64,000 bases of DNA from Gigaspora margarita (taxonomy: Eukaryota > Glomeromycota > Glomeromycetes > Diversisporales > Gigasporaceae): assembly GCA_009809945.1 (NCBI GenBank), contig WTPW01000028.1, positions 358,953 through 422,952 on the forward strand. The letters are read 5' to 3'. The translations under genes and the position numbers were made by a program. The notes beneath the pieces were generated by a model. That model searched no databases and was not told the origin of the DNA. It saw only the letters and a program-made list of their open reading frames with translations. Positions 36,343 through 48,664 of the stretch are shown here, in pieces. Numbering within the stretch: position 1 is the stretch's first letter; each line of letters starts with the position of its first letter.

Positions 36343-36737
36343 AATAATAAATACAATTGTATCGTTAAAACTATTTTTTTACAAATAAAAATTTACCCTC
36401 AGACCCGTTTTGACAGATTGATTAAGGTGCTCGAGAAACCCTTATTTAGTTGAATTACCACCCTAGTATGTCCGCACGTACGTACATCAATTTATAATCA
36501 ACAAATATTTGATGGGAACATCCATACTATCGGTTCTCAAAAATGGTCTAATTAACAAAGCACTATCTTAATCACTAGCTAATCATATCGAGTGTGCAGC
36601 TTGAGAATACCCTGATGAAAAAAAAGTCCCCAGATTTATTCATCGAAATGGTAACTCATTTGATTGGTTTATTTAATTTTCAGCTAATTAAAATTTTGTT
36701 TTTGATCCATTGATTGAGGCATTTAAGAACACTCTTA
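36343..36737. other. Intergenic, no gene seen
   Basis: It contains a CGCACGTACGTACA patch near 36473 and a GGTGCTCGAG word related to the MITE that follows. A weak inverted match (GGGTATTCTCAAGC complement near 36605) suggests an older, decayed MITE. Confidence 0.35.
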
Positions 36738-37022
36738 GGGTGCTCTCAAGCACCTAAATTAATAGATCGGAGCTCAATTTTTGATTAGTGGAAAATAAAT
36801 TATTAGGTCAAACGAATTCATTATCGCAATGAAAAAAAAGATGGTCAAAGACCACCTTTTTTTTATCATAGAGTTGTGCTGATTGGCTAAAATTTAATAT
36901 CTGCATCTCGCAACAAGAATCTTTGGCAAAATTGCCGCAAGGATTACTTCTATTAACCGTAGCACTTATGTATGATCTCTGTAACTAGTCAGTCACATTG
37001 AGAGAGAAGCTTGAGAGCACCC
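36738..37022. mobile_element. PIF/Harbinger-type MITE, 285 bp
   Basis: GGGTGCTCTCAAGC is inverted at both ends, each flanked by TTA (36735-36737, 37023-37025). The interior stretch GGTCAAAGACCACC / TCATAGAGTTG is an inverted relative of sequence near 33825-33860. Confidence 0.8.
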
Positions 37023-37025
37023 TTA

Positions 37026-38570
37026 TATCTCCATCACACTCTCAGGAATTCGAATTTTAATATCAAAATACAATCCTACAATTGGCCAAAATAACATCGT
37101 TTAATTTTATACTAGTAAATTACGCCTCAAAGCTCTGTAAATTCAAATTTTAAGAAAAAAGTTCTAAAGATATTTAAAGGGTAGAGACTTTTTGTTTTTT
37201 TTTTGCCTTTATATAATATTATACGTAGTTAATTAAAGTGATATAGATCATTCGTTGATCAGTGAAAATTCAAAAATAATGCGTTAATTTCTTGAATTAA
37301 TAAGAATCAATTGGTACAGAGAAATATGGCTATGTAAAAATGCATCAATAAAAATATTTGGTTGCTATAAATAAACGAATAGGTATAAACAAAGATCAGG
37401 AAATATCAGAAATATGTACATACGTACGTACGTAAATAGTTTTAAGCCTCAAACTTTTTATAGATAACGAAACACCATAAACATCTTCAGGAATACGTAG
37501 TATATTTAACACAGATCCATAAGATGGTTGATACTCTAATGGAATCTGAGAATACATTATGCAGTATACAATATACAGGATCTTGGTACACTTAGCAAAT
37601 GTTTTGATGATCTTTGAATGAGAACATCGAATTTGCTTTTAATGTGTTAAAATAATAGTAAGAATTTTAAAAATATGATTACAATATTCCGTTTAAAGTT
37701 TATGGAACATTACAATAATATCTAACTTTTCGAACTGTAAATTCTTTTGAAGCAAACGTTTTAAGCGTTTTAAATATTTTATGAATAATTATTTTGCCTA
37801 AAATAGTGAGACTGGCTACGAGGAAGGTTTTATTTGAGTTTAAGCTTCGACGCGAATTACAGTAGAACCACATTAAGTAGAAGGCCACTTATGTTAGCTG
37901 TGGTAACTCTCCCACAAAAAATTTTACCCCCCGTGATTTTTATCCAATGAAACTCAATGAAACTCCTTAGGGTTAAGGTGAGATTAGGGTGAAGTCACGT
38001 TAGGGTAAACTCATTTATTAATGTTTTTGTGGGAAATCTGGGCGTTACTTATGTTAAGATTGTCATGTGTCTCACATTTTGAGGAATATTAAAAAATGAA
38101 AGTAAAAGCTTTCATCGCCTTTCAAAATTTCTATTTATTTTATTTTTTTAGGTCATCTCTTTTTTTTTTACCGCAAGTTGGCATTAAAATTTAGGACCGT
38201 AATATGTATTGAGGATCGAAAATCATTTAATCCTTGGTTCATTGCCGTCCGGTCCCAGTCTTTTCAAAGACCGACTCATCAATATTAATCAAAAGGGGTT
38301 GATATGGTATCTTTACGTTATAATTTTCTTCTTTTTTTTTAATAAAAGGGATACCAACCTTACTGAACATAAACTAAACAAGATCTTGCACATTAGTAAA
38401 ACGTACCAGCCGTCTATATTATACCTCTACACGTTTAGTTGCTACAACAAATGGATGACACAAACCAATATATATATAAGTACCACAATCATACAGATGA
38501 ATATGAAAGCCATTAGAAATAATAAAAACAATAAGATACTAAACTGTTTTAGTTCCAGATAAGCAATTAA
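37026..38570. other. Gene-poor stretch
   Basis: No recognisable gene. An open minus-strand piece near 37440-37600 reads SQIPLEYQPSYGSVLNILR in one frame and could be an exon remnant, but no family is recognised. GTACGTACGTAC occurs near 37420-37432. Confidence 0.35.
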
Positions 38571-39548
38571 ATGAGAACTTTTTTTACTTGGAATAAACAA
38601 TGAATTGATAGTGATTACAATATACTTGATGGTGATAGTTTAAGTTCTGCTACTGCAACAGAAAACCTTGTAATTGAAAATATAGTTAATGAAATAAATA
38701 ATGTTAGTAAGAAGGAACCATTATTTGTATGGAATGAATTAGATTTTAAAAAGGCAAACCATTTTAATGAATAGAAGAGAATGTATTATGATGAAATCGA
38801 ATGAGATTATCTCGATTATGAATCTTTAAAAACAGCATTGTTAGCAACACAGTCATCAAAAGTTTAAGTCATTTTCTTGATGGTTGCAAAAAGATAAATT
38901 AATACCATGTATTCTTCTACATATCATTGATATGTAAAACTATGTTCAAATTATAAACAAAAAACCCAATTACCTTTGCACAGCTAATTGGTACTTGGAA
39001 GATTGATAGTAAAGAATTTGAATCTGTCAAACACAATAATCAGTTGTATACTTTAGGTGTTTGTAGTTTACATTTTGGCTTTGATCAAAATGACCTTAAT
39101 AACAAGTGTCTCAAATCTTTACACCATATTGAGAAAGTTGAATATATGGGGCCTTTGCAATAGAAAGGGCTGATACTGCCCAAAAATGAAAATTGAGTTT
39201 TTGTTGTATTCAGATATATTTCGACACAGGCTACATTTTTCAATTATAAATGGAAATTGATTTGCATAATAAAAAATTGAGATATTTAAAAAAAATTTCT
39301 TTGGAGTTTCATACATCATGGGATTGCCCGATACAACTGGCCAATCAAACCATGAAATTTTTGATTAACCTGGATTAGTCCGAACAAAACAAACATGATT
39401 TTTCAAAATTGTATATAAACCAGTATCAACCCTTTCTACTGCAAAGGCCCTATATTGGCATAGGTGTTATTTTGTCATAAAGTAATATTTTTTGGTCACA
39501 ATGATAGTTATAGCCAACATTCTGTGCATATAGTTCGACATATTGTAT
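38571..39548 (+). pseudogene. Unrecognised repeat-family protein remnant, split by a MITE
   Basis: From ATG at 38571 a frame reads MRTFFTWNKQ, stop, then SLSSATATENLVIENIV, KKEPLFVWNELDFKKANHF and SLKTALLATQSSKV with further stops. In another frame it continues WKIDSKEFESVKHNNQLY, TLGVCSLHFGFDQNDLNN and SLHHIEKVEY. A 304-bp MITE at 39147-39450 interrupts the codon region: joining its flanks gives VEYIGIGV. A later piece reads CHKVIFFGHNDSYSQHS. The composition is that of a real protein, but I do not recognise a family and assign no function. Confidence 0.55.
39147..39450. mobile_element. MITE inserted in the 38571 pseudogene
   Basis: The inverted ends GGGCCTTTGCAATAGAAAGG and (complement) GGGCCTTTGCAGTAGAAAGG continue to GATACTG. 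The flanks are TATA on both sides (39143-39146, 39451-39454), so a TA or TATA duplication. The flanking reading frame confirms the insertion. Confidence 0.8.
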
Positions 39549-39701
39549 AGGTACCTAGTATAAGTATTAAAATATGTCTGGTATTCAAAAATAATAATTT
39601 AAATAAACATAAAGAGCAATGATTGTAATTATAAATATCAGCCTTGATACATTTGCACTCAATATTTTAATTTAAAAAGTGGTTATTTATTTTAATGCCA
39701 G

Positions 39702-40150
39702 TAGTGCTCCTAGGTCTGAGACTGGGTTTGATCTGGTTCAGTCTGGTCTGGTTTCAGACCCAGACTCAAACTTTAAATTTTACTAAATTTCAAACACAGA
39801 CCAGACTCAAACTCAATCATAAGTTTGGTCCAGGCTGGTCCAAAGTTTGCAAACTAGTTTGAATCTGAATATACATATATGTACATTTGGATGCTGAACA
39901 AGTTTACTGTATATTGCCAAAATAAGCTACCTCTTTTTTGGTCAAAAACTCAAAAATATCTTTGATCTGAAAATAAGCTACCTCATGATTGATGATAGTT
40001 GCTACATAGTAAAGTCCAAATTTTACTATGCAAATCAATTGTAGTCACTTAAGTAAGCTTATTTAGAAGATCAAATTCACATATTCTGAAATTTTTAGCA
40101 AAATTGAAGAACTTTTTATTACTTTATTTTAATTTTTACATTCAAATACA
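39702..40150. mobile_element. One end of a hAT-like element with GACC-rich and GTTGCTACATAG segments
   Basis: Starts TAGTGCTCCTAGGTCTGAGA, then alternating CAGACC / GGTCTG words to about 39880. A single GTTGCTACATAG block follows at about 40010. The right terminus is not found. Confidence 0.45.
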
Positions 40151-40940
40151 AGTTCAGAAAATTTAGGAAGAGATGCATCAAAAAATTCAACATTTTTGCT
40201 TGAAATGCATCAAAAATATAATTTTTGTATTACTTGCTATATAACTAAGAGACCCTTCACTATGCTTTGGGCAATGATAGATAATAAATCGAATATTATT
40301 TTTAATCTGTAGGCTTTTTCAGGCAAATTTGTATAAAAAAATTCCATAAATATATTATAATCTATTTTTTTAAAAAAATTGAAATATTAAAATAAAATTT
40401 TATTTGATAATCTTTGAAAATAAAGATTATATTTTAGCAAAATTTAATTTTATATTATAAAATAAAGTATAAGTTACTTATAAGCTAAAATAAACAATAT
40501 TTTAAAAAAATTTTAATCAAAAAAATTATTCACTAATTTTTGGCAACTTATTAAATATTAGTTCTAGTTTTTGCTTTTAATACAATTTTGAAGTTTATAA
40601 AATGAATTACAAATTTAATTATTGCAACTTTGTGACTTACTTGTAAAAATTAAGACTTGTATTAGAAGCAAAATTTTTTTATAGATGGAAACATATAAAA
40701 CTTAAGAAAGTTAAAGAAAATTTTATAGTAAAAATTTTAAATAAAAACTTTAAAGTTTTATTATTTAAAATTTTTTTAAAAATTTTTAAAAATTTTCTTA
40801 AAGAAATTTTATAAAATATATTTTAAAAAAATATTTATAAAGAAAATAAGCCCTATATTCTTAATAAATTTTTGTTTTATTTAAAAAATTATAAATATTT
40901 TTTAATTTGCCAGACAAATTTGTCTAAATTATGGTTTAAG
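40151..40940. other. Very AT-rich stretch, no gene seen
   Basis: Mostly A/T homopolymer tracts with stops in all frames. Confidence 0.5.
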
Positions 40941-41515
40941 AAATAATTATTGTTGTGGATGATCGTGAAATCGGATGATGGTAAAATCCAGATGATTTAT
41001 GTATTTATCAGATTTCCTAAAATTTCTAAAAATTGTGTAAACAATCAATCTAATCGATCTACACTACACAATCAAAACAATCAAATGCTATAATCAGGGG
41101 TTAATTCAATATTGCCTATATGCTATATATAGTAAATCGCATTCTTGATATATATATATATAAAAGACCTTCTAACTGTATCAAAAATGTGACCCTGATC
41201 CTAACTCTAACCCTAAACATGAGGCAAGATATTTTTTGTTAGTGGTTTTATAGACTCTTTTTTGCCTCATGGTTAGGGTTAGAGATAGGGTTAGGGAGCC
41301 TTTTTGATACAGTTAGAAGGTTTTTTATATATATATCAAGAATGTGATTTATGCAGCATATAAGCTTACTGACTGGTTATATGTTTTGATTATATGTGTA
41401 GATTGATTAGATTGATTGTTTGTACAATTTTCAGAAATTTTAGAAAATCTGATAAATATGTAAATTACATAGATTTCAACATCATCCGATTTCATGATTA
41501 TCTGTGACAATTATT
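40941..41515. repeat. 575-bp palindrome with telomere-like words
   Basis: Arms of about 270 bp meet near 41228. The outer parts read GATCGTGAAATCGGATGATG and, inverted, GATAATCATGAAATCGGATG. CTAACCCTAA on the left and TTAGGGTTAG on the right lie near the centre. Non-coding. Confidence 0.75.
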
Positions 41516-42005
41516 TAATATTACTTAATATTAAATAAGATGCAAGTTATAGATCATTAATACTTACAAAATTACCTTATCTATCCATAATTGGAAATAT
41601 AAAAACTTAGCTCGAATTATGTTGTCCATTGTTAAATTATCTTAATGCTAGCTAAGTAAGAAATTATATAGTTAATACAATAATAAACATATAACTTCAA
41701 TATTAACAAATAGAACAATAGAGCAAAAGCTCAATTTTTTATTTTTATATAAAAAATTAATAATTTGTATTATTTAAATATATATTGTTAGAGTGTTAGT
41801 AACGTAATAAGTATAAAGTAAAAGAAGATATGTTGATAAAGTTAAAGTTGCTAAATAAACCTTTTTTATATTATTATAAAGAAAAATTCTATTTGTTTGT
41901 TAAAAAAATATATAAAATTAAGTAAATTTTATATAAAAATAGTAATATAGCAAACTGCTTTGAATAGTAATAACTAACTTTATATTGTATAATAAATTAA
42001 AATTT
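41516..42005. other. AT-rich stretch, no gene seen
   Basis: No motif or long frame. Confidence 0.5.
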
Positions 42006-42350
42006 AAGAGAGTGGGTATTGTGATAAATTGAAGATATCTTGTGACACAGTTGTCAGAATTAAATAATGTTTATATTATTCAATTCATCCTGATAAGACA
42101 AATTAAATAGTGGTAAGATTATTTAATTCTGATCATTAAAACACGAGATATAACCAAATATATGTTATATAAAAAAAGTTTAAAAAATCTCATCAAAAGA
42201 CAAAGTTGTTTATATCTCATGACCTAGCAATTAGAATTAAATGATTTAACCATTACTCATTAAGACGAATTGGGTGTATAAAAATCACTTGATTTTGATT
42301 ATAATCCTATAAGAGATAACCAAATTCATTACAATACCCCTTTTCATCAA
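42006..42350. mobile_element. MITE related to 43521-44107
   Basis: The ends GAGAGTGGGTATTGTGATAA and (complement) GAAAAGGGGTATTGTAATGA are inverted. Inside are two hairpins with TCTTGTGAC/TCATGACCT-type blocks also seen in the 43521 element. Confidence 0.55.
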
Positions 42351-42380
42351 AATACTTCTTTTACTTTAAAATATTTTATA

Positions 42381-42842
42381 CAGTACGGGATAGCAAGAAG
42401 CATCCAATTTTTTTGGGGCACCAAATTTAGGTTATGTAACACAACTTCTAATTAATAATTTTATTAAGGCACCAAACTTGGGTTATGTAACACAACTTCT
42501 GATTGGCTACTTTTTATTAAGGCGCCAAAATTGATTTATGCAATATGGATTACTCAATTTTTAATAATGAGCATTAACCAATAAAATCGTTTGCACGTGA
42601 CTAGCATTAATATGATTGGTAATTTCTTTGTGCCAAATTTCTGTTATACTATTAAAATTACCAAACTTTGATCTCTGATAACTCTTGTAAAAAGCAAGAT
42701 ATTAAAAATTGTCTTACAGATTTGTAGTTTAGGTTATAAATAATAAATTTGTAAAAGGGATTTTTAAAATAATTATTTGTCATGAAGTTATAAGACTTTA
42801 AACAACTGCAAAAAAATTGGATATTTCCTGCTGACTGTACTG
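42381..42842. mobile_element. TA-flanked MITE, 462 bp
   Basis: The ends CAGTACGGGATAGCAAGAAG and (complement) CAGTACAGTCAGCAGGAAAT both lead into ATCCAATTTTTTTG, with TA on both sides. Tc1/mariner-type. It has an internal duplication of a CACCAAA...TTATGTAACACAAC block. Confidence 0.75.
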
Positions 42843-43189
42843 TATTTAATTAATAAAATTTGACATTTATTAAAACAAACTATATTGTTTTCATACCTAT
42901 ATTTATATTATCTCAAAAATTAATAATTAATTAATACTGAGTTTCTTAGACAAAAATGCTCTATGCTCTTATCCTTAACCCTAAACTAATACTGACCTTA
43001 ATATAAAAAATTTTGTATTAAAATTTTGTGCACAATCCTATAAAAAATATATAATAAAAATATATGATTGATGTAAAACACTATAAGTGTATTTTATAAT
43101 ACAGTAATTATAAAATTTAATACTAAAATTTTGCAATAAAAATGAATAGACTTATAAGCCAATAGAAAATACATAATAAAATGTTAGGA

Positions 43190-44338
43190 TAATAAGCAGA
43201 CTAAGTAATCTAAACTATGTCAGGTGCATTAGTAATTTTAATATGATCAGATTTTATCAGTGAAATTAAAAATGATTGACTAAAATATCATTTTACTTTA
43301 ATTAATTAATTATAAAGAAAAGTACAAAATTCTAAAAGATTCCGCTGAATATTGTGCTTCTTTTTCTAATTTCTTTTGAGTAAAATCTCTTCATAAAAAC
43401 TATCTCTAAAAATTATGCTCAATTTTTCACAAAAGCTCTAGTAAATTTTTTTGGTTGTACTTATTGTACGAATTTTTTTAATAAATTTATATATTCTATT
43501 AGTTGAGCACCTAAAATTTATAAGGGAGGTGGGTGTATTGTGGACAGGGAGGGTATTGTGGACAGGTGAGATATCTTATGATCCTGTGATTGGAATTGGA
43601 TAATTTTGGTACCATTCGATTCGTCTCTTTGAGACAAATTGAATGGTATAAAATTCATCCAATTCTGACTACTAGATCACAAGATATTATCATTTATGCA
43701 AAATATAAGTTTTATATATATATTTTTAAAATAGCAAATTTCTTCTATTTTAACCTTTAACGATCTTGGGATCCTGTGATTGGATTTAAACGATTTTGTA
43801 CTTGTTAGAATCGTCTCGCTGAGACGATCATTTTGGTAGTAAAATCATCCAAAACGGACTAGTAGATCAAAAATTATTCACTATGTCCACAATACCCCCC
43901 TCCCCTCTAAAATTTAGTTTTTATATACTATTTGTGTACTAATTATTTATATCTAAAACTATATAAGATATAAAGATTTTTTTGCAGTAATTTATTCTTT
44001 ATTAAGCATAGTTCAAATAATAAAAATTGTATAAAAATCTATTTGTTTATTAAAAAGTTTTGCTAGTAAGAACCTTAAGGTGTCCATAATACCCCCATCT
44101 CCCTTATATTAACATAAAATATTCGAATGTAACTTTGTTTTTTGTCATTTTTTAGACATTTTATGAAAATTTCAAAGTAATTTCTTGTCTTTTAGTGAGT
44201 TGAATCAGTTTGAAATTTTAATAAATATATTAATATCACTGTTATATCGATATGCATCAATAACGATATGATTGTTTTCCTTTGTGTAATATGAAAAATC
44301 TGCAATATATTAAATTTTATAGTGTGAGCCACAGAAAG
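43190..44338. other. Shared downstream flank of the Sel1/kinase locus, part 2
   Basis: Related to 55920-56440 over its whole length outside the inserted MITE, for example AAACTATGT, GATTCNNCTGAATATTG, TCTAGTAAA, GTAACTTTGTTTT and the ATGAAAAATCTGCAA end. It shows that the downstream flank of copy 1 has been split by about 10 kb. Confidence 0.75.
43521..44107. mobile_element. MITE inserted in the duplicated flank
   Basis: Ends TAAGGGAGGTGGGTGTATTG and (complement) TAAGGGAGATGGGGGTATTA, flanked by TA. The paralogous flank at about 56215-56245 lacks it. Inside, paired hairpins read TCGTCTCGCTGAGACGA and TCGTCTCTTTGAGACAA. Confidence 0.75.
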
Positions 44339-44547
44339 TAGTGATACAAATCGATGAAGATTTTTCAATCGATTAGTTGATGGATCATTTTATCCAACTA
44401 ATCAATTAATTGAATTTATTCAACTAATCAATTGGTTGGCCAATCGATTAATCAATTAGTTGACTAATCGATTGACCAACTAATCAATTGGCCAACTAAT
44501 CGATTAGTTGAATAAATAATAAACGAAACTTGGTAAAATACACATAA

Positions 44548-46129
44548 GGGGAGCGCCAGAAATCACCTGATTTCCATTTACTATAGACCCCCCTCCCCTA
44601 CCTGACTGGTTTAAATAGCCAATCAAATTTCGCGTATATTAAATTATTATTAAAAATATTTATAAACTTTAATAGTTAGTAACTTTTGATCTACTGGTCC
44701 AATTTGGACGATTTAACTACCAAAATGATCCTCTCAAAGAGAGGATTCTAACAAACCCAAAGTCACAAAAATCTAATCACAGGATCATAAGATCGACATA
44801 GATTTGTGTATTATTACTACATAGTATTTATTTAAACTAGGAAAATGGAAACCATTTAGGGTCCGAAGGACCAAATATAAGCCAATAGGATCAGTTGGAT
44901 TGTTTTGATTGTTGTTTTTTTTACGTTACACCTGATCTAGCCAATCAAAATTCGTAATTTGCGGACACACACACAAACAGGTCACTATGACTCTACCGTA
45001 ATGTCCTTCGGACAATAAATACTATATAGTAATAATACACAAATATATGTCGAACTTATGATCCTGTGATTAGATTTTTGTGAATTTGGGCTTGTTAGAA
45101 TCCTCTCTTTGAGAGGATCATTTTGGTAGTTAAATCATCTAAATTGGACCAGTAAATCAAAAGTTATTTACTATTATATATTATATATAATATAATAAAT
45201 AATTTTTGATCCACTGGTCCGATTTGGATGATTTAACTACCAAAATGATCCTCTCAAAGAGAGGATTCTAACAAGCCCAAANNNNNNNNNNNNNNNNNNN
45301 NNNNNNNNNNNNNNNNNNNNNNNNNNNNNNNNNNNNNNNNNNNNNNNNNNNNNNNNNNNNNNNNNNNNNNNNNNNNNNNNNNNNNNNNNNNNNNNNNNNN
45401 NNNNNNNNNNNNNNNNNNNNNNNNNNNNNNNNNNNNNNNNNNNNNNNNNNNNNNNNNNNNNNNNNNNNNNNNNNNNNNNNNNNNNNNNNNNNNNNNNNNN
45501 NNNNNNNNNNNNNNNNNNNNNNNNNNNNNNNNNNNNNNNNNNNNNNNNNNNNNNNNNNNTTTGGGCTTGTTAGAATCCTCTCTTTGAGAGGATCATTTTG
45601 GTAGTTAAATCATCTAAATTGGATCAGTAAATCAAAAGTTATTTACTATTATATATTATATATAATATAATAAATAACTTTGATCCACTGGTCCGATTTG
45701 GATGATTTAACTACCAAAATGATCCTCTCAAAGAGAGGATTCTAGCAAGCCCAAAATCACAAGAATCTAATTACAGGGTCATAAGATCGATATAGATTTA
45801 TGTATTATTACTATATATATAGTATTTATTTAATAAATACTATAATATACAAATCTATATCGATCTTATGATCCTGTGATTAGATTCTTGTGATTTTGGG
45901 TGTGTTAGAATCCTCTCTTTGAGAGGATCGTTTTGGTAGCTAAATCATCCAAATTGGACCAGTGGATCAAAAGTTATTAACTAATAAAAATTTTATATAT
46001 AGTATTTTTAAATATATATATTATATAAATAATATATTGTATTATCCAATCAGAATAAAGGATATATAGTAACCTGACTAAGCCGGAGACCCTTCCCCCC
46101 AAGAAATCAGGTGATTTCTGGTGCCTCCC
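44548..46129. mobile_element. Harbinger-like element nested in G
   Basis: Ends GGGGAGCGCCAGAAATCACC and (complement) GGGAGGCACCAGAAATCACC, with TAA on both sides. The interior is a chain of inverted units, each around GATCCTCTCAAAGAGAGGAT, separated by ACTTTTGATCCACTGGTCC-like and TCATAAGATCGA blocks. It includes the second N gap. Confidence 0.75.
45282..45559. other. Assembly gap (278 N)
   Basis: N run inside the inverted GATCCTCTC repeat chain. Confidence 0.95.
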
Positions 46130-46541
46130 TAAAGTAGCAACTGAAACAGCCAGGTTGATATTCTTATATGATCAGTTGATTAAACGACCAATTGCCTAGT
46201 TGATTAATTGACCAATCAACTAGTCGATTAATCGATTAGTTGGCCAATCGACTAATTGATTAGTCGACTAATCAATTAATCAACTAAGTTGGGTCTGTAA
46301 AAGTCAAATCGATTAGTTGTCAACTTTACAACTAATCGATTAATTCGATTTTCGATTTGTATTACTAACAAAAAGTATCTCAGAGGCACATAGTTATCGA
46401 GATAGTGTAGTGTCAAATTTTTTGGTTATATTGATTGTTACCAATGTTGGGTTTGCTGGTGTTGTGTACAAAAATTTTTAATTTTCATTTTTTTCCTTTG
46501 TTTTCTTTATTTGGTTAGCATTATGTCGTTATTTCATATTA

Positions 46542-46950
46542 TGTTGGAAAAAAGGTTAGTGTGGCTTGGATGGATAATTGAATCTCTAGACTAGGGATCA
46601 AATCTCCTAACGGGAGATCAAATCTCCAATCGGGGGATCAGATCTCCAATCAGGAGATCAAGTCTCCAAATGAGAGATTTGATCTTCAAGCAAGTAATTT
46701 GGATCATAAGCCAAGGAATAAAATTTACATATGAGTCGAAGTTATATAAATAGGTTGGGATTTTGGACATAAGAAGGGACAGTTATTACTTATGGTCAAT
46801 GGCAATTTAGTTGCATTAAATACCAAAGTGTAATTCATTGTATGTAACTTGAATATAAAATTATTAATAAAGAAACTCTTGAACCCCAAATTTACGAATT
46901 GACTCCTATCTCACATTTTGCATTGCATAAATTCATCACTTGCTGCACAA
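46542..46950 (+). mobile_element. Possible solo LTR
   Basis: Starts TGTTGG and has about five tandem GGAGATCAAATCTCC-like units (46600-46690). A TATAAATAGG promoter-like box lies at about 46745 and an AATAAAG polyadenylation-like signal at about 46870. The layout is LTR-like, but I could not fix the 3' end or a target duplication. Confidence 0.35.
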
Positions 46951-47072
46951 TTCTGTAATTGCATAACCCGTAATACCAAATCGACCCTAATTTTGTTTAT
47001 GATCAAAGCTAAACTGGACTAAGTTACCAAAGCTCTCCCATATCAATCATAATACCGGTACTATAAGATCTA

Positions 47073-47478
47073 CAGTGCAGGACACCTAAAGGCCAAAGTC
47101 ATATAACTTGTCCCATTTTCAAAAATTTATAATCAAATTTGATGTTTTTTGAAATCCTGCATTTTGATTGGTTGAAAAATTAATTTTTAAAATTAATTTT
47201 TAAAATTAATTTTAAAATATTTTAAAATTAGCCAATAGCTGTGAGCCAAAACATGTGACTTGTTCCATTTGGAGATAATTTTTTCTATATTATATAAAAA
47301 TACCATACTTTTAAACTCATATAAATTAAAAATATATAATAAGTTTTAAAAAATTAGAGCTGTTAAGTTGTAGTAAATTAGTTAAACTACAAAATAGCAG
47401 CCCATTTTTTTGTTATTATTTTTATATTAAATGCTATTTGCTTTTAAAGTTTGGGAAGCCTTTAGGTGTTCCACACTG
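47073..47478. mobile_element. TA-flanked MITE, 406 bp
   Basis: Ends CAGTGCAGGACACCTAAAGG and (complement) CAGTGTGGAACACCTAAAGG, each flanked by TA. Tc1/mariner-type non-autonomous element. Confidence 0.8.
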
Positions 47479-47479
47479 T

Positions 47480-48420
47480 AGAATACCAAAAAATCTAAAA
47501 GCATATCCGCGGATTTGCAGATCACCCCAAAATTTTTGACGCACCTGAATTTGACCATTACACAATGCAGGGTGCGTCAAATAGTTGACATCCAATCATA
47601 TGCGTTGTAATCAATAATCATCAATCATTTGACACCAGATAATCTAATGCAGTAGCTTGGATTTAAATGGTAGGACCACCTAACCAGGGAATTCCCATTG
47701 ATTAACAAGATAAGTATCATATTTATTTTTTTTTTTGTGTACAGTACATCTGTTTTTTTTATAAACCTCTAGTCCTTTTTATAGAGTCGCTTCTCTCGAG
47801 TCTTGGGGTTTTTGTTTCTTGGTGCCTTCTTTTTGCTGATATCATCGTTGGTGTCGTCGTTTGTTGGTGCTGTCATTTTGGCGTTAGTATTCTAGTGTCG
47901 CCGTTTCAATAAATAGTGTCATTAGCATCGCTGTTTGACAGGTAGTTGTCTTTTATGTTGCCATTTTATAGGTGGTCGCCTTTGGTGTCATTTCACAGGT
48001 GGTCATCTTTGGTGTCGCCATTTCATGTGTGGTCATTTGGTGTCACTTTTTGTTGGTATTTATGTGTTGTATATGGTTTGTATGTTTCTTTGGTGATTGA
48101 TTGTAGGTTCAATTTTCTGAATAACGTGGTTGACAGTGAATTTCTTTAACATAGACAGCATTGAAGTGTTGAATGGTATGGACCAATTCTTTGGCGCATT
48201 TCTATTTCTTGACAAATATGGTGGCTTTCTTTGTAATGCAACGACTTTTAGGCTAGTGTTAGTGGATAGGTTGAAGCTAGGGTAAAATTAGCAGTCAGGG
48301 TAATGGTTAAAATAGGATTAGTAGTAGAGTACAATGTGGTTTGGTTAGCATTTGTAGTTATGTTTCAAATGTGATGCAACAAATAAATAAATATACTGTA
48401 TCTTTATTTTAATTTTTTTT
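47480..48420. repeat. Degenerate GTGTCGCCATTT-type tandem repeat and flanks
   Basis: Between about 47820 and 48070 a unit of about 27-33 bp (TTTGGTGTCGCCATTTCA, then AGGTGGTC) repeats with much variation. T/G-rich on the plus strand. The frame at 47946-48149 is a translation of this repeat (RWSPLVSFHRWSSLVSP) and is not taken as a gene. Confidence 0.6.
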
Positions 48421-48664
48421 TTTATATTTGCAAAACATTAAAGTTGATGAAAAGGACGAGCAATATAATTATAAGGCAGTAATGTAGTAATTATATTGTA
48501 AAAGAATCACGGGTGCAGGAATATGTAATAAATTAAATTTTTTTAAATAAAATAAAGTTTTTAATAAATTATTTTATTATTTATATAACGATAATAATTA
48601 TGATATATATCGGTTTATAAAATTTTATAATAAATAAAAATAGTTACAAAGTTATTTACAGATC

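Larger units (their letters stand above)
44339..46367. mobile_element. hAT element G with CGATTAG subterminal repeats
   Basis: Ends TAGTGATACAAATCGATGAA and (complement) TAGTAATACAAATCGAAAAT. Flanking 8-mers ACAGAAAG / ACAAAAAG (7 of 8). ATCGATTAGTTG-type repeats fill both ends. It is interrupted by the element at 44548-46129. Confidence 0.8.

Noticed and set aside
38209..38562. Open frame of 117 residues just upstream of the 38571 pseudogene
   Set aside because: Low-complexity composition, a different frame from the pseudogene and no recognisable motif.
41190..41310. A true internal telomere tract
   Set aside because: Only one or two degenerate TTAGGG units on each side; too short to claim.
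44339..46367. Functional role of the GATCCTCTC hairpins as terminators or riboswitches
   Set aside because: They are repeated units inside a TAA-flanked transposable element; no adjacent gene.
47946..48149. Open frame with RWSPLVSFHRWSSLVSP
   Set aside because: It is a translation of a degenerate T/G-rich tandem repeat.
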